Below, piece by piece: positions 1 through 7,844 of a stretch of DNA of 64,000 bases (positions are counted from its first letter, which is position 1; every line of letters starts with the position of its first letter). Source of the DNA: Prostheceraeus crozeri (lineage: Eukaryota; Platyhelminthes; Polycladida; Euryleptidae); assembly GCA_907163375.1 (NCBI GenBank), contig CAJQUW010011309.1, positions 1 to 64,000 on the forward strand. Reading direction: 5' to 3'. Both the position numbers and the translations under genes were made by a program. The notes under the pieces were generated by a model that saw nothing but the letters and a program-made list of their open reading frames with translations, ran no database searches and had not been told where the DNA came from.

Positions 1-15
1 TCATAAATTTAGGCG

Positions 16-1840
16 AGTAGTAAGAAAACGGCGAACACGATAGGCGCAAGATGGCCGCCGTGTGCTGAGGTCCCCCCCTTGGTCGCAGTGTCGTGAAGTG
101 CCGGCGAGTTCGCTGAGTCCCCCCTTGGCCTCGCAGTGGTGGCCCTTGGGTGTCTTTGTCCGACGCCTGGGGCTTGGGGACTGTTCGGTTGACGTGGGCG
201 CTTATCTAGGTAGTCTTGGTTAAATGTGGATGTTTTGGGTGTGTAGTGTCAACGCCGCTGGCAGAGAAAACGGAGGAGATTCGGCCTTCAGTCGTGCAAT
301 TCTGTTCTATATGGTGACATTTGAAAGCAATTCGGAGATAACAAATTATTCGCTGAAGTTCCCCCCCTTGTGCCCGCTTGCAACGATCTTGGCTTCTAGT
401 GGAAGGATTTGTCGAGTGAGGTGTCATTTGAAGCTAAGAGTGCGACCAATTACTGACAACCACGGTTGTTCTATCTGTCATCGTTTACCTGTGAGACGCA
501 TTTAGATTTTAGGTCGGAGCTACCAGAAAAAATCCTAAGTGTCGAGAGTGACTATTGTATGGGGAAAAAAGTTAAAAAAATTTTCTCCAACAGTGTGACT
601 TTCGACCTGGGACCCTGTTACCAACGTCTTTGTTTCATCAATTTCGCTGAACCCCCCCTCTTTGTCTAACTTTGGTTCTAGTGAACGGATTTTGTTCGTT
701 CGAGTTGAATTGGGAAGCGGATGGGAAACACTGCTCTCCGTCCGCATTTCGTGCGAGTCGAACGGAGCTAGCCGGTTCAAAAGTTAGAGCGGTTACAAGC
801 TTTTAGGTCGGAGCTGCACCTTGAAACGATCCTAAGTTGTCAGACGTGACTTTGTATGGGAAAAATTAAAAATTATCAAAGTGTGGAATTCTCGACCTGG
901 GGAGAACCTGTTGACCCAAGTTTGTTTTTCATTCCATTTCCGCTGACCCGCCCCCCCTTTGTTCTAACGCTTTGGTTTACTAGTTGGACGGATTTTCGTT
1001 CGTTCGAGCTCTGCATTGGGAAAGAGGATGTGGAAACCCACCTGGCTCGCGACCGCTCATTTTTGCCGTTTGCTGCAGTCAATCGGAGGCAGTCCGTTCA
1101 AAAGTTAGAAGGGTTACAAGATTTTAGGTCGGAGCTCGCTTACCTGAAAAAATCCTAAGTGTCAGAGTGACTTTGTATGGGTAAAATTTTGAAAATTTTC
1201 CAAAGTGTGGAATTTCGACCTGGAACCTTTACCAAAGTTTGTTTCATCAAATTCGCGACCTGACCCCCTCTTGCGTTCTAACTTTGGTTCTAGTGGACGG
1301 ATTTTGTTCGTTCGACTTGCATTGGAAAGAGGATGAAACACTGCTCGACCCAATTTTTCGTTGCGAGTCAATCGGAGCAGCCGTTCAAAAGTTAGAGCGG
1401 TTACAAGATTTTAGGTCGGAGCTCACCTGAAAAAATCCTAAGTGTCAGAGTGACTTTGTATGGGAAAAATTAAAAATTTTCCAAAGTGTGGAATTTCGAC
1501 CTGGGACCTTTACCAAAGTTTGTTTCATCAAATTTCGCTGACTCCCCCCCCTTTGTTCTAACTTTGGTTCTAGTGGACGGATTTTGTTCGTTCGACTTGC
1601 ATTGGAAAGAGGATGAAACACTGCTCGACCGCATTTTTCGTTGCGAGTCAATCGGAGCAGCCGTTCAAAAGTTAGAGCGGTTACAAGATTTTAGGTCGGA
1701 GCTCACCTGAAAAAATCCTAAGTGTCAGAGTGACTTTGTATGGGATAAATTAAAACTTTTCCAAAGTGTGGAATTTCGACCTGGGACCTTTACCAAAGTT
1801 TGTTTCATCAAATTTCGCTGACGGCTTTGGAATCAGCTTG
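16..1840. repeat. Polinton A left terminal repeat with ~280-bp tandem units
   Basis: Positions 16 to about 380 match the inverted right end. From about 395 to 1820 the same block recurs roughly every 280 bases: a unit contains GACCTGGGACC, then CATCAAATTTCGCTGAC followed by a run of seven to nine C, then a GGACGGATTTTGTTCG block and finally ATTTTAGGTCGGAGCTC. Earlier units are more diverged and the 1150-1740 units almost identical to each other, as expected of an array that is still being homogenised. Short ORFs in every unit are repeat read-through and are not called as genes. Confidence 0.85.
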
Positions 1841-1850
1841 ATGTTATTGT

Positions 1851-1900
1851 CCAATGAGGATCATCATCCAATGAGAATCAAGCATTTCTTTATAAATAGC
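1851..1900 (+). promoter_or_regulatory. CCAAT/CCAAT/TATA promoter of the left-hand genes
   Basis: CCAATGAG occurs at 1851 and again at 1868, and TATAAATAG starts at 1891, about 100 bases before the first ATG at 1991. Copy B has the same layout (CCAATGAG at 37864 and 37881, TATAAAT at 37904), so the arrangement is kept between copies whose surrounding terminal repeats differ. It reads as an ordinary RNA polymerase II promoter facing into the element. Confidence 0.75.
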
Positions 1901-1990
1901 GAGCCTTCCACAGTGAGAATCATTCCATCGATGAATCCACACGAGTGACGGACGCACAATTTTCTCTCTCTATTCTATTATCCAACTAAA

Positions 1991-2766
1991 ATGGTAAGTC
2001 GCTACTTCCCTCCCTCTCCTCTTGAACGTAAACTTAATACAATCTTTTTTCATTTTCAGGCATTACTCCATCTGCTGCACTAGTAGGACAAAATGACGGT
2101 CCAAAACGTTACAAGGTTCGCTCCGATCAGATCATCTACAACTGAGGGCCAGTGGAAGAAACAACCAAGGTACATAATCCTACACCGCTACAGCGTAAAT
2201 TTAAACAAGTCTTGCGTTATGACGATCATAGCGTAGTACTCCAAACGGGAATGCTCCCTTCCACGGATGTCAAGATAATGCGCAATCAGTATGGGGACTA
2301 CATACTGATCCCGTGAGTACGTACATTCGCCGCCAACTCGATATTATTGAGGAGTACGTGACATTAAATATGGACATTCCTTACTCCTCTTGCTCAAGAG
2401 TGGAAAGCGAGAGATGACAAGGATACTCCCTATAGAAAGATTTGGGATGGTAATCAAATTTGCCTACCGGTATCACATTGGTGTACTTACTATAAGAAGG
2501 AGGGAGATCATTCAACAATCATCACATGCGACGAGCTCGGAGAAGGTACTTGGGATATCCTTTTCAAAGTGAATGGACTATATTATGGTCAGCACAAAGA
2601 TAATAAAATAGCCTCTCTCTCCATGCATATGGAATCCATCCTATATATTCCAAAACCAGCCAGCGTAGATGACATAATTGATCAAATCCTCAACAGCAGT
2701 GGTACGAAGCGCAAGTCGGAGAAGAATGCTACATCAAAACGCAAATCAAAGAAGGAGAATTACTAG
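1991..2766 (+). pseudogene. Left-hand Polinton A gene of unknown function, eroded
   Basis: The first ATG (1991) is followed immediately by a GTAAGT donor, and a TTTCAG acceptor ends at 2059, giving a 66-bp leader intron. The same ATG-plus-donor and acceptor (38009-38075) occur in copy B. Downstream, the two copies share coding-like sequence up to 2766, ending in a lysine/serine-rich tail (readable from about 2569). I recognise no domain. This region of A looks eroded, with a few breaks, and is the only part of A that does. The function is unknown; the basic tail would fit a nucleic-acid-binding protein, but that is a guess. Confidence 0.45.
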
Positions 2767-2800
2767 TCCTTTCCTAACTCTACCCTATGACAATTCGCTT

Positions 2801-2926
2801 ATGTGCTTTGAGTGTCGTAGACGTGGTCTTATTAGATACATTTTACTTCTTCGTTGCCATCATATCATTTGTGTATTTTGTCGTGAAAAGCATCGATGTA
2901 ATTCTTCATTTTGTAATATGTTATAG
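2801..2926 (+). CDS. RING-like zinc-binding mini-protein (41 aa)
   Basis: The ORF from the ATG at 2801 is nearly all zinc ligands: CFEC, then LRCHH, then CVFC, H and a final C, in the order seen in cross-brace RING-type fingers, although one pair is unconventional. Copy B keeps every Cys and His (38824-38949). It could act as an E3-type adaptor or simply a zinc knuckle. It may be the last exon of the gene to the left rather than a stand-alone protein, since the gap is short and there is no clear promoter. Zinc binding is well supported by the pattern; the biological role is not. Confidence 0.5.
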   Translation: MCFECRRRGLIRYILLLRCHHIICVFCREKHRCNSSFCNML

Positions 2927-2978
2927 AACGCTTCCTTAGATGTGTAAATTTCCGTTTTAGGCTTCTATCATCATTTTT

Positions 2979-3509
2979 ATGGATTGTGAGGGTGAACCTG
3001 TACAGGAGCTCAGTGCTATTGCTATGAACAATTGGACATATCAGATTGTTAGTGTCTATCATCAACATGCCAACTGCGATCCCAATGTTGATCAATGGGC
3101 GAGAAAACACATTCATGGACTTAATCTGAAATATTTGCAAGACTATGGCTTTTCTTGTGAGAGTGCTCTTCTTATTGACTTTAAACGATGGTTAGCTGCT
3201 TTCAATGTTATACGCATCTTTTGTAATAATCCTGGTAAGGAGAGGAAAGTATTTCCCAATCTAATCATTGATGATATTTTGCTCCCGCCTTGGGATAGTA
3301 GAGTGAATCAACATTATCATGAAGTCACGAAACGTTTTAAGGATTTGTGTGTTCCTATTTTGTCTGTTCGTTGTAGTAGCTACGTTCATAACCAATGCTT
3401 CTTTCCTCCTTACCTCAACACTGCCAAAGTCCTGTATGGTTATCATTGCTCGCTGTATGATAGTTATCAGCTGTATCTATTTTATCTCTTTCAAACCATT
3501 GATTTATAA
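2979..3509 (+). CDS. DEDDh 3'-5' exonuclease-like protein (176 aa)
   Basis: The protein opens with MDCEGEPVQELSAI, where D2 and E4 fit the DxE of exonuclease motif I and the following hydrophobic stretch fits the family's second strand. Near the C-terminus HCSLYD (about residues 155-160) fits the HxxxxD of motif III. Acidic residues in the middle, such as the ID of LLIDFKRWL, could supply the motif II aspartate. The length is about that of a single DEDDh domain. The polymerase at the other end of the element has its own proofreading domain, so this would be a second, free-standing exonuclease for RNA or DNA end trimming. The call rests on motifs only; a weakly related nuclease fold is the alternative. 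Copy B carries a broken counterpart at 39011-39541. Confidence 0.5.
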   Translation: MDCEGEPVQELSAIAMNNWTYQIVSVYHQHANCDPNVDQWARKHIHGLNLKYLQDYGFSCESALLIDFKRWLAAFNVIRIFCNNPGKERKVFPNLIIDDILLPPWDSRVNQHYHEVTKRFKDLCVPILSVRCSSYVHNQCFFPPYLNTAKVLYGYHCSLYDSYQLYLFYLFQTIDL

Positions 3510-3596
3510 TGCATGCTTGTTACCGTTATTCAATAAATGTTACTATGAGAAGAGTTGTTGTTTTCATGCAATGGATGGGTTAGATAAAGGGCGATC

Positions 3597-4007
3597 ATGT
3601 CTTTCTCAAACGACTGCGGAACATTACGTTTTCATAGGCAAAGTTTAAAAGGAGCTGTTCAAGATTATGTGATAAATTTTCATAAAGATGAGACTGACAT
3701 CGAAGCAGTGCTCGATGATGCTAGCACTCTATTTCTAGAGTTAATGAATACATTCTCTGATAGCATTGTCATGGCGCGATTAGTTGCGAAAATTAAGTTT
3801 AGTCATTTTGGAAAGGAAGAGGTGGAAACTCGCTCTTTCCATTTTACTTCTTATTCAATGGAAGTGGTAGATCACCCCGAAGAATTTTTTAAAAGACATA
3901 TGATAAAAATTGCTGAACGTCTTAACGCATTTAACCATCATGGTAGCAGTCTAGTGATTGAAGCGATTTCAGATATTCACATTCAACTTTCCATAAAGAA
4001 AAATTGA
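3597..4007 (+). CDS. Paralogue of the N-terminal domain of the element's polymerase B (136 aa)
   Basis: Residues about 55-132 follow the same pattern as residues about 155-233 of the polymerase on the other strand: a KIKF/KIKY strand, an E-R-x-F/L-x-FH segment, VVD-hydroxyl-E, then an amphipathic run ending in FN and a GS/DSGL turn and a hydrophobic strand. I see no catalytic motif. In the polymerase this domain precedes the exonuclease, a region of unknown role in this family. A free copy could be a replication accessory or a partner of the terminal protein; both are inference. The stop at 4005-4007 lies three bases before the next gene's ATG. Copy B has a counterpart at 39628-40035. Confidence 0.6.
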   Translation: MSFSNDCGTLRFHRQSLKGAVQDYVINFHKDETDIEAVLDDASTLFLELMNTFSDSIVMARLVAKIKFSHFGKEEVETRSFHFTSYSMEVVDHPEEFFKRHMIKIAERLNAFNHHGSSLVIEAISDIHIQLSIKKN

Positions 4008-4009
4008 AA

Positions 4010-4333
4010 ATGCAGTGGTACTTGATTGTAGCACAACTGGTTTTCGAGCTATGTCTGCTCACTCTCGAAGTATATTCCTTCTGTACATGCGTCTATTATT
4101 TAGAAAAGGCTAGCAAATTCATATCTTCAAAAAGACTTGCTATAGACATCAGTAACGGTGAAACTATGTGTTGCGATGTATGTAAACGAAAGGATGGAAA
4201 TGAAAAGCGCATCTTCAAGAGATGTAAGCATGCTTTTTGTCAACGCTGTTTCATACGTAATTGCATTCAACTTTGCCAATGTAACCACTGTGATATTGCT
4301 CATTTCGAGTGTCACTTATGCCGCAATAGTTAG
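4010..4333 (+). CDS. Membrane-anchored RING-type zinc finger protein (107 aa)
   Basis: I start at the ATG at 4010, since the codon before it in frame is not ATG. Residues about 3-35 are a long hydrophobic helix, a signal anchor or membrane span. The rest has the ligand series CxxC, then CKHAFC, QRC, and two further pairs (LCQC, HCD...HFEC), which is the spacing of a RING finger. The layout resembles small membrane E3 ligases used by DNA viruses to redirect host proteins, but that role is inference. It sits just downstream of the polymerase-domain paralogue and about 50 bases before the basic core-like gene. Copy B has a counterpart at 40038-40394. Confidence 0.6.
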   Translation: MQWYLIVAQLVFELCLLTLEVYSFCTCVYYLEKASKFISSKRLAIDISNGETMCCDVCKRKDGNEKRIFKRCKHAFCQRCFIRNCIQLCQCNHCDIAHFECHLCRNS

Positions 4334-4337
4334 TACC

Positions 4338-4345
4338 TATGCAAA
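4338..4345 (+). promoter_or_regulatory. TATGCAAA box before the basic core-like gene
   Basis: TATGCAAA lies 39 bases before the ATG at 4385. Copy B has the same box at 40367-40374 ahead of the same gene. It is one of a set found upstream of structural genes in both copies. In copy B the box also overlaps coding sequence of the RING gene, so this instance alone is weak. Confidence 0.4.
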
Positions 4346-4384
4346 TGTGGTAAAGATAGGTTTTAGCAAAGACTAACACGGAAA

Positions 4385-4741
4385 ATGGCGAAACGTAAAA
4401 TGACGAAACGTAAAAGTCAAAAGTTTTCTTCAGCCATTCAAGCTCTCCGACGAATGAAAGCAAATCAGCGATACAATGCTATACGACATGCTAACGATAA
4501 ATTCATTTGTGAAATTATTTCTCATGTGAGAAAGTTGAGGACGAAGAAATTAGCACCAAAACAACGAAAGTTACTTAAGCGATATGCTACAAAATTGCGT
4601 TTCATCTCCAATCCTAAAGTCGCCCTTCAAAGAAAGAGGAAAACTCTAACACAAAAGGGCGGTTTCCTTTCAGCAATACTTCCAATGATAGCTCCTGCCG
4701 TGGGCAACCTATTGGGAAATATCTTTGGCTCTAAGCGTTAA
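4385..4741 (+). CDS. Basic virion-core-like protein (118 aa)
   Basis: The N-terminal 90 residues are lysine/arginine-rich (it opens MAKRKMTKRKSQK), and the C-terminus is a short hydrophobic, glycine-rich segment after QKGG (about residues 97-118). This plan, a basic body plus a GG and a hydrophobic tail, is shared with the 151-aa protein at 7387 and is seen among adenovirus-type core and minor capsid proteins, in which the GG is often a protease site. The 3' end overlaps the 5' frame of the ATPase. The likely role is DNA condensation or capsid-core linkage; this is inference from composition and neighbours. Copy B: 40397-40756. Confidence 0.55.
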   Translation: MAKRKMTKRKSQKFSSAIQALRRMKANQRYNAIRHANDKFICEIISHVRKLRTKKLAPKQRKLLKRYATKLRFISNPKVALQRKRKTLTQKGGFLSAILPMIAPAVGNLLGNIFGSKR

Positions 4742-4742
4742 T

Positions 4743-4750
4743 TATGCAAA
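4743..4750 (+). promoter_or_regulatory. TATGCAAA box before the packaging ATPase
   Basis: TATGCAAA begins 30 bases before the ATG at 4773 and directly follows the stop of the previous gene. Copy B has it at 40758-40765 with the same spacing to the ATPase start. The conserved position at TATA-box distance is the reason for calling it a promoter element. Confidence 0.5.
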
Positions 4751-4772
4751 TGTTGAGTCTCAAAGTAATAAA

Positions 4773-5372
4773 ATGGATTTCAGACTTCAATGCGATAAAG
4801 TTCTGACTGTATCAGGTCCATCTCATGCAGGTAAAACTGTTTTCACGCTGAATTTATTGGATAAAAGAAGGGAGTTGTTTAGGGAACCTATCAATCGAGT
4901 GATTTGGTGTTATGGTATTTATCAACCGTCGCTGTTTCAGGAATTGCAAAGTCGCAACTTTATTCGACATGAAGGAATTATTCCAGTGGATAAACTTCAG
5001 TCTAATGATGTTGTTGTATTGGATGATTTATTAAAAGAAAGTAAGAATTCAAAAGATGTTACAGATATGTTCACTCGCGCAGCACACCATAAAAGGTGTT
5101 TTATCATCTATATTACACAAAATTTGTTTCCTGATGGAAAAGAAGCTCGTACACGAAACCTGAATACACACTATTATGCTATTTTCAAGAATCCGCGAGA
5201 TAAAAGTCAATTTGAAATTTTAGCGCGACAAGTTGCACCCAGAGGATCAAAAGCCTTAATTGAAATTTTTCAAGCAGCTACTGAAAAACCATACGGTTAC
5301 TTATTCATTGACTTTACGCAAGAGTGTCCGGAAGAATTTAGATTTCGAAGTGATATTTTGAAAACTCCATGA
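4773..5372 (+). CDS. FtsK/HerA-type genome-packaging ATPase
   Basis: From the ATG at 4773 the protein is about 199 residues. Walker A is GPSHAGKT near residue 15, Walker B is DVVVLDDLL near residue 77, and an arginine- and Asn-rich sensor region follows (YITQN...RTRNLN). This is the compact A32-like ATPase of Polintons and related double-jelly-roll viruses, which pumps DNA into the capsid. An upstream in-frame extension to 4725 overlaps the previous gene and has no ATG, so I use 4773; the box at 4743 supports that choice. It belongs to the packed left-hand gene row and its neighbours are virion genes. Copy B: 40788-41405, broken. Confidence 0.88.
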   Translation: MDFRLQCDKVLTVSGPSHAGKTVFTLNLLDKRRELFREPINRVIWCYGIYQPSLFQELQSRNFIRHEGIIPVDKLQSNDVVVLDDLLKESKNSKDVTDMFTRAAHHKRCFIIYITQNLFPDGKEARTRNLNTHYYAIFKNPRDKSQFEILARQVAPRGSKALIEIFQAATEKPYGYLFIDFTQECPEEFRFRSDILKTP

Positions 5373-5385
5373 TTATCTACAAACT

Positions 5386-6078
5386 ATGAGTTCTTATTCT
5401 CGCATGATTGTTATTCCTCAGGATGAATATGTACAATTGACTGCCATGCAGCAAGTAAAGCAACCTCTTGCAAATCAAATGTATAGGAAAGAAATAGATT
5501 ATCAGCAAAATGTTCACATCAAAGATCCACATCGTGCTGTATTATTACAATCGGAAACTGTTGAGCAATTGAAAAACTTGAAGAATAAGATGCGTGACTC
5601 TGTATCGACTGCTACACCTTTAGCATCTCGCGCACATGCCATATCTCTTTTCAACAGTATTGAACCCCATCTCAATGTAAATGATAGAGGAGAAATCATT
5701 ACAGATGAAAATAAAGTGATTGATGCTTCACGTTATGAAGACTTGATTCAGTATGCGACACGTAGAAAGCGCCGTCAGGGCTATGTTCCACCTGGTTGGT
5801 CATACTTTCTTAAACTATTGAAAAAGCATAATGTGCCAAAATTTGCTTTAAATAATGAGACATTGAAAGAACTTGATTCAACAGTGGCTACTACTCCAAT
5901 GCTTCAGGCGATGAAAATGCCAACAAATTGGTTTAAGACGTCACCTGCTACATCCCCTCCCACACTCACTAAGCAAACAAGAGGAAGAACTCGACGTAGA
6001 TCTACATCGCCACTAAAACTGGTAAAAGGAAAACGTAAAACAGCTCCTCCTAGGAAATACATGTTCTCAGACTATTAA
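5386..6078 (+). CDS. Conserved Polinton protein of unknown function (230 aa)
   Basis: I do not recognise a named domain. The N-terminal half is predicted mostly helical (QLTAMQQ, LKNLKNK). The middle has a tight motif, YVPPGWSYFLKLLKKHNVP (about residues 130-148), which I have seen in proteins next to F54H12.2-type capsid genes in other invertebrate elements. The C-terminal 40 residues are basic and threonine/serine/proline-rich (RGRTRRRSTS). The gene starts 13 bases after the ATPase and ends one base before the integrase ATG. Its place in the row suggests a structural or assembly part, but no function is claimed. Copy B: 41402-42073. Confidence 0.7.
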   Translation: MSSYSRMIVIPQDEYVQLTAMQQVKQPLANQMYRKEIDYQQNVHIKDPHRAVLLQSETVEQLKNLKNKMRDSVSTATPLASRAHAISLFNSIEPHLNVNDRGEIITDENKVIDASRYEDLIQYATRRKRRQGYVPPGWSYFLKLLKKHNVPKFALNNETLKELDSTVATTPMLQAMKMPTNWFKTSPATSPPTLTKQTRGRTRRRSTSPLKLVKGKRKTAPPRKYMFSDY

Positions 6079-6079
6079 T

Positions 6080-7345
6080 ATGAAGCAGATGTGTTGCTTG
6101 CCATGTAATGAGCCGCCAGAGGTGAATGTCGTTGTCACTTGCACTTGCTGCGCCAGCTCTCATAATGAAACCCTAAGCAATGTGAACACGATCGCAAAAC
6201 CGCTAAAGCTAAATGCTGCAGTTGTTGTAAATGTAGAAAGGCAAGAAAGAAAAAAGATGAGAAGTAGGAAAAAGAGTCAGCCGTCATCGACTGAACGTTT
6301 GAAGTCAATCTATTATGATGTAAAACATCCGGCAGGATTTGCATCTATCAAGAAATTATCAAAAGCGAGTGGTCTTCCACAATCACAAGTGAAACGATGG
6401 TTAAAGGGTCAGGCTACCTATACACTCCACAAACAAGCGAAAAAGAAGTACCGCACCCGCCATTATATTGTTCATGACATCGATGAACAGTGGCAAGCAG
6501 ATTTGTGCGATGTTGCCTCCATTTCAAAACATAACTCGGGCAATAATTTTATTTTAACCGTCATTGATATTTTCTCGCGTTATGCGTGGGCTCAACCTTT
6601 AAAAACTAAAGAAGGGAAAGGAGTAGCAAAAGCATTCCAAACAATTTTTCGAGAAGGTCGCATTCCAAAAAGAATTCAGAGTGATCAAGGAAAAGAGTTT
6701 GAAAATCAGCATGTGACAAGATTATTTGAGAGGCATGACATTGAGTTGTTTAGTGTAAAGAGCGCTTATAAAGCTGCACTCGTTGAACGTTTTAATCGCA
6801 CATTAAAAAATCGCTTGTGGCGACATTTTACTGCCAACTTGACACAAAATTGGACAAAGGTTCTACAAGATACACTCCATGCCTACAATCACTCTATCCA
6901 TCGTTCTATTGGACTCAGACCAGTAGATGTAAATGCTGACAATGTAGATAAAGTGCGCGAATCATTCCAACGTAAACGCACTCATGTGAAAAGTGATGTG
7001 AAAATTGGCGATAAAGTTCGTATCTCAAAAGTGAAAAGTGTTTTTGCTAAAGGGTACCTTCCGAATTGGACAGAGGAGGTATTTACAGTATCAAGGATTA
7101 ATCAAAAAGACTCTCCGACCACCTACAAGTTGAAAGATTACGATAATGAAGAAATTGAGGGTAGCTTTTACCGCGATGAGATTGAGGTAGTCACTGAAAG
7201 TGAAACATATTTGGTAGAGAAAATCATTCGATGTAAAAAACGGCAAGGTGAAGAATGGTGTCTTGTTAAATGGACTGGTTATCCTTCAAGTATGAACTCT
7301 TGGATGCGTCGTGCCGACATCTTTCATCTAAGTGATCGACAGTGA
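6080..7345 (+). CDS. Retroviral-type integrase with C-terminal chromodomain
   Basis: The 421-residue protein begins with a Cys-rich stretch (CCLPC, CTCC) that may bind zinc, followed by a basic segment and a helix-turn-helix-like part (about 75-125). The DDE core runs from about 136 to 245: D141 in QADLCD, D202 in SDQGKEF and E236 in VERFNR, giving the expected D-x33-E spacing. An SH3-like barrel follows (about 305-370), and residues about 377-415 form a chromodomain (YLVEKII...WCLVKWTGY...SW). In Polintons the integrase inserts the element and makes the 6-bp target duplication; the chromodomain would steer it to marked chromatin. Copy B: 42075-43095, broken. Confidence 0.93.
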   Translation: MKQMCCLPCNEPPEVNVVVTCTCCASSHNETLSNVNTIAKPLKLNAAVVVNVERQERKKMRSRKKSQPSSTERLKSIYYDVKHPAGFASIKKLSKASGLPQSQVKRWLKGQATYTLHKQAKKKYRTRHYIVHDIDEQWQADLCDVASISKHNSGNNFILTVIDIFSRYAWAQPLKTKEGKGVAKAFQTIFREGRIPKRIQSDQGKEFENQHVTRLFERHDIELFSVKSAYKAALVERFNRTLKNRLWRHFTANLTQNWTKVLQDTLHAYNHSIHRSIGLRPVDVNADNVDKVRESFQRKRTHVKSDVKIGDKVRISKVKSVFAKGYLPNWTEEVFTVSRINQKDSPTTYKLKDYDNEEIEGSFYRDEIEVVTESETYLVEKIIRCKKRQGEEWCLVKWTGYPSSMNSWMRRADIFHLSDRQ

Positions 7346-7347
7346 TT

Positions 7348-7355
7348 CATGCAAA
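7348..7355 (+). promoter_or_regulatory. ATGCAAA box before the pVI-like gene
   Basis: CATGCAAA sits 31 bases before the ATG at 7387, in the short gap after the integrase. It differs from the other boxes only in its first base. It could drive the pVI-like, capsid and protease genes as one transcript, since no gap large enough for another promoter separates them. Confidence 0.4.
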
Positions 7356-7386
7356 GTTGTAACTAACAATGTTTAGGGTTTGAGCT

Positions 7387-7842
7387 ATGAATCCAACTGC
7401 CTCATTTTATTCACGACCCTCCTATGTAAGTGGCGGAGGACAAATTTACATCGGTGCTCGCCGCCAACGTGGAGGTAGCATACTTGGTGCACTGAAATCT
7501 GTTGTAGCACCTCTCATATCCAATGTCGGTAGATCTTTAAAACGAAATGTTTTAAGTAATGCCGTTGGCTTTGCTGGTGATGTTGCTAGTGATCTTTCCA
7601 GAGGTAGAAGTTTTAAGAGCAGTTTGTTGAATCGTGGGAAGGAACGCGGTTTAAAAACATTGAAGCAGACCATTGCTGGTGTTACTCAAGGAAAGAAATC
7701 ACCTAAACGAATGAATAAAGGAAGGAGGAAACATCGCGGAGCTGGTAAGGTGCGATCTTCAGTCAAAAGGCATTCACGCAAACGTCGCAGAGGCTCTAAT
7801 CATTCATCAGGCGCTAAACGACGACGCTGCTATAACTTCTAA
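7387..7842 (+). CDS. pVI-like minor capsid/core protein (151 aa)
   Basis: An RQRGG motif near residue 28 is followed by an amphipathic, membrane-active-like helix (SILGALKSVVAPLIS), a glycine/serine-rich middle and a strongly basic tail (SVKRHSRKRRRG). This matches the general plan of adenovirus pVI and its Polinton counterparts: a protease-trimmed N-terminus, an amphipathic helix that can disrupt membranes, and a nucleic-acid-binding tail. The gene lies between integrase and capsid, as pVI-like genes often do. Sequence similarity to adenovirus itself is not visible by eye. Two bases separate its stop from the capsid ATG. Copy B retains part at about 43095-43331. Confidence 0.6.
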   Translation: MNPTASFYSRPSYVSGGGQIYIGARRQRGGSILGALKSVVAPLISNVGRSLKRNVLSNAVGFAGDVASDLSRGRSFKSSLLNRGKERGLKTLKQTIAGVTQGKKSPKRMNKGRRKHRGAGKVRSSVKRHSRKRRRGSNHSSGAKRRRCYNF

Positions 7843-7844
7843 TC

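Noticed and set aside
395-1820. Regularly spaced repeats that could suggest a CRISPR array
   Set aside because: Units are ~280 bp of continuous similarity without short repeat plus unique spacers, the genome is eukaryotic, and they form the terminal repeat of a Polinton.
6080-7345. Integrase as evidence for an LTR retrotransposon
   Set aside because: No gag, protease-RT-RNase H or LTRs surround it; polymerase B, packaging ATPase and capsid genes show a Polinton.
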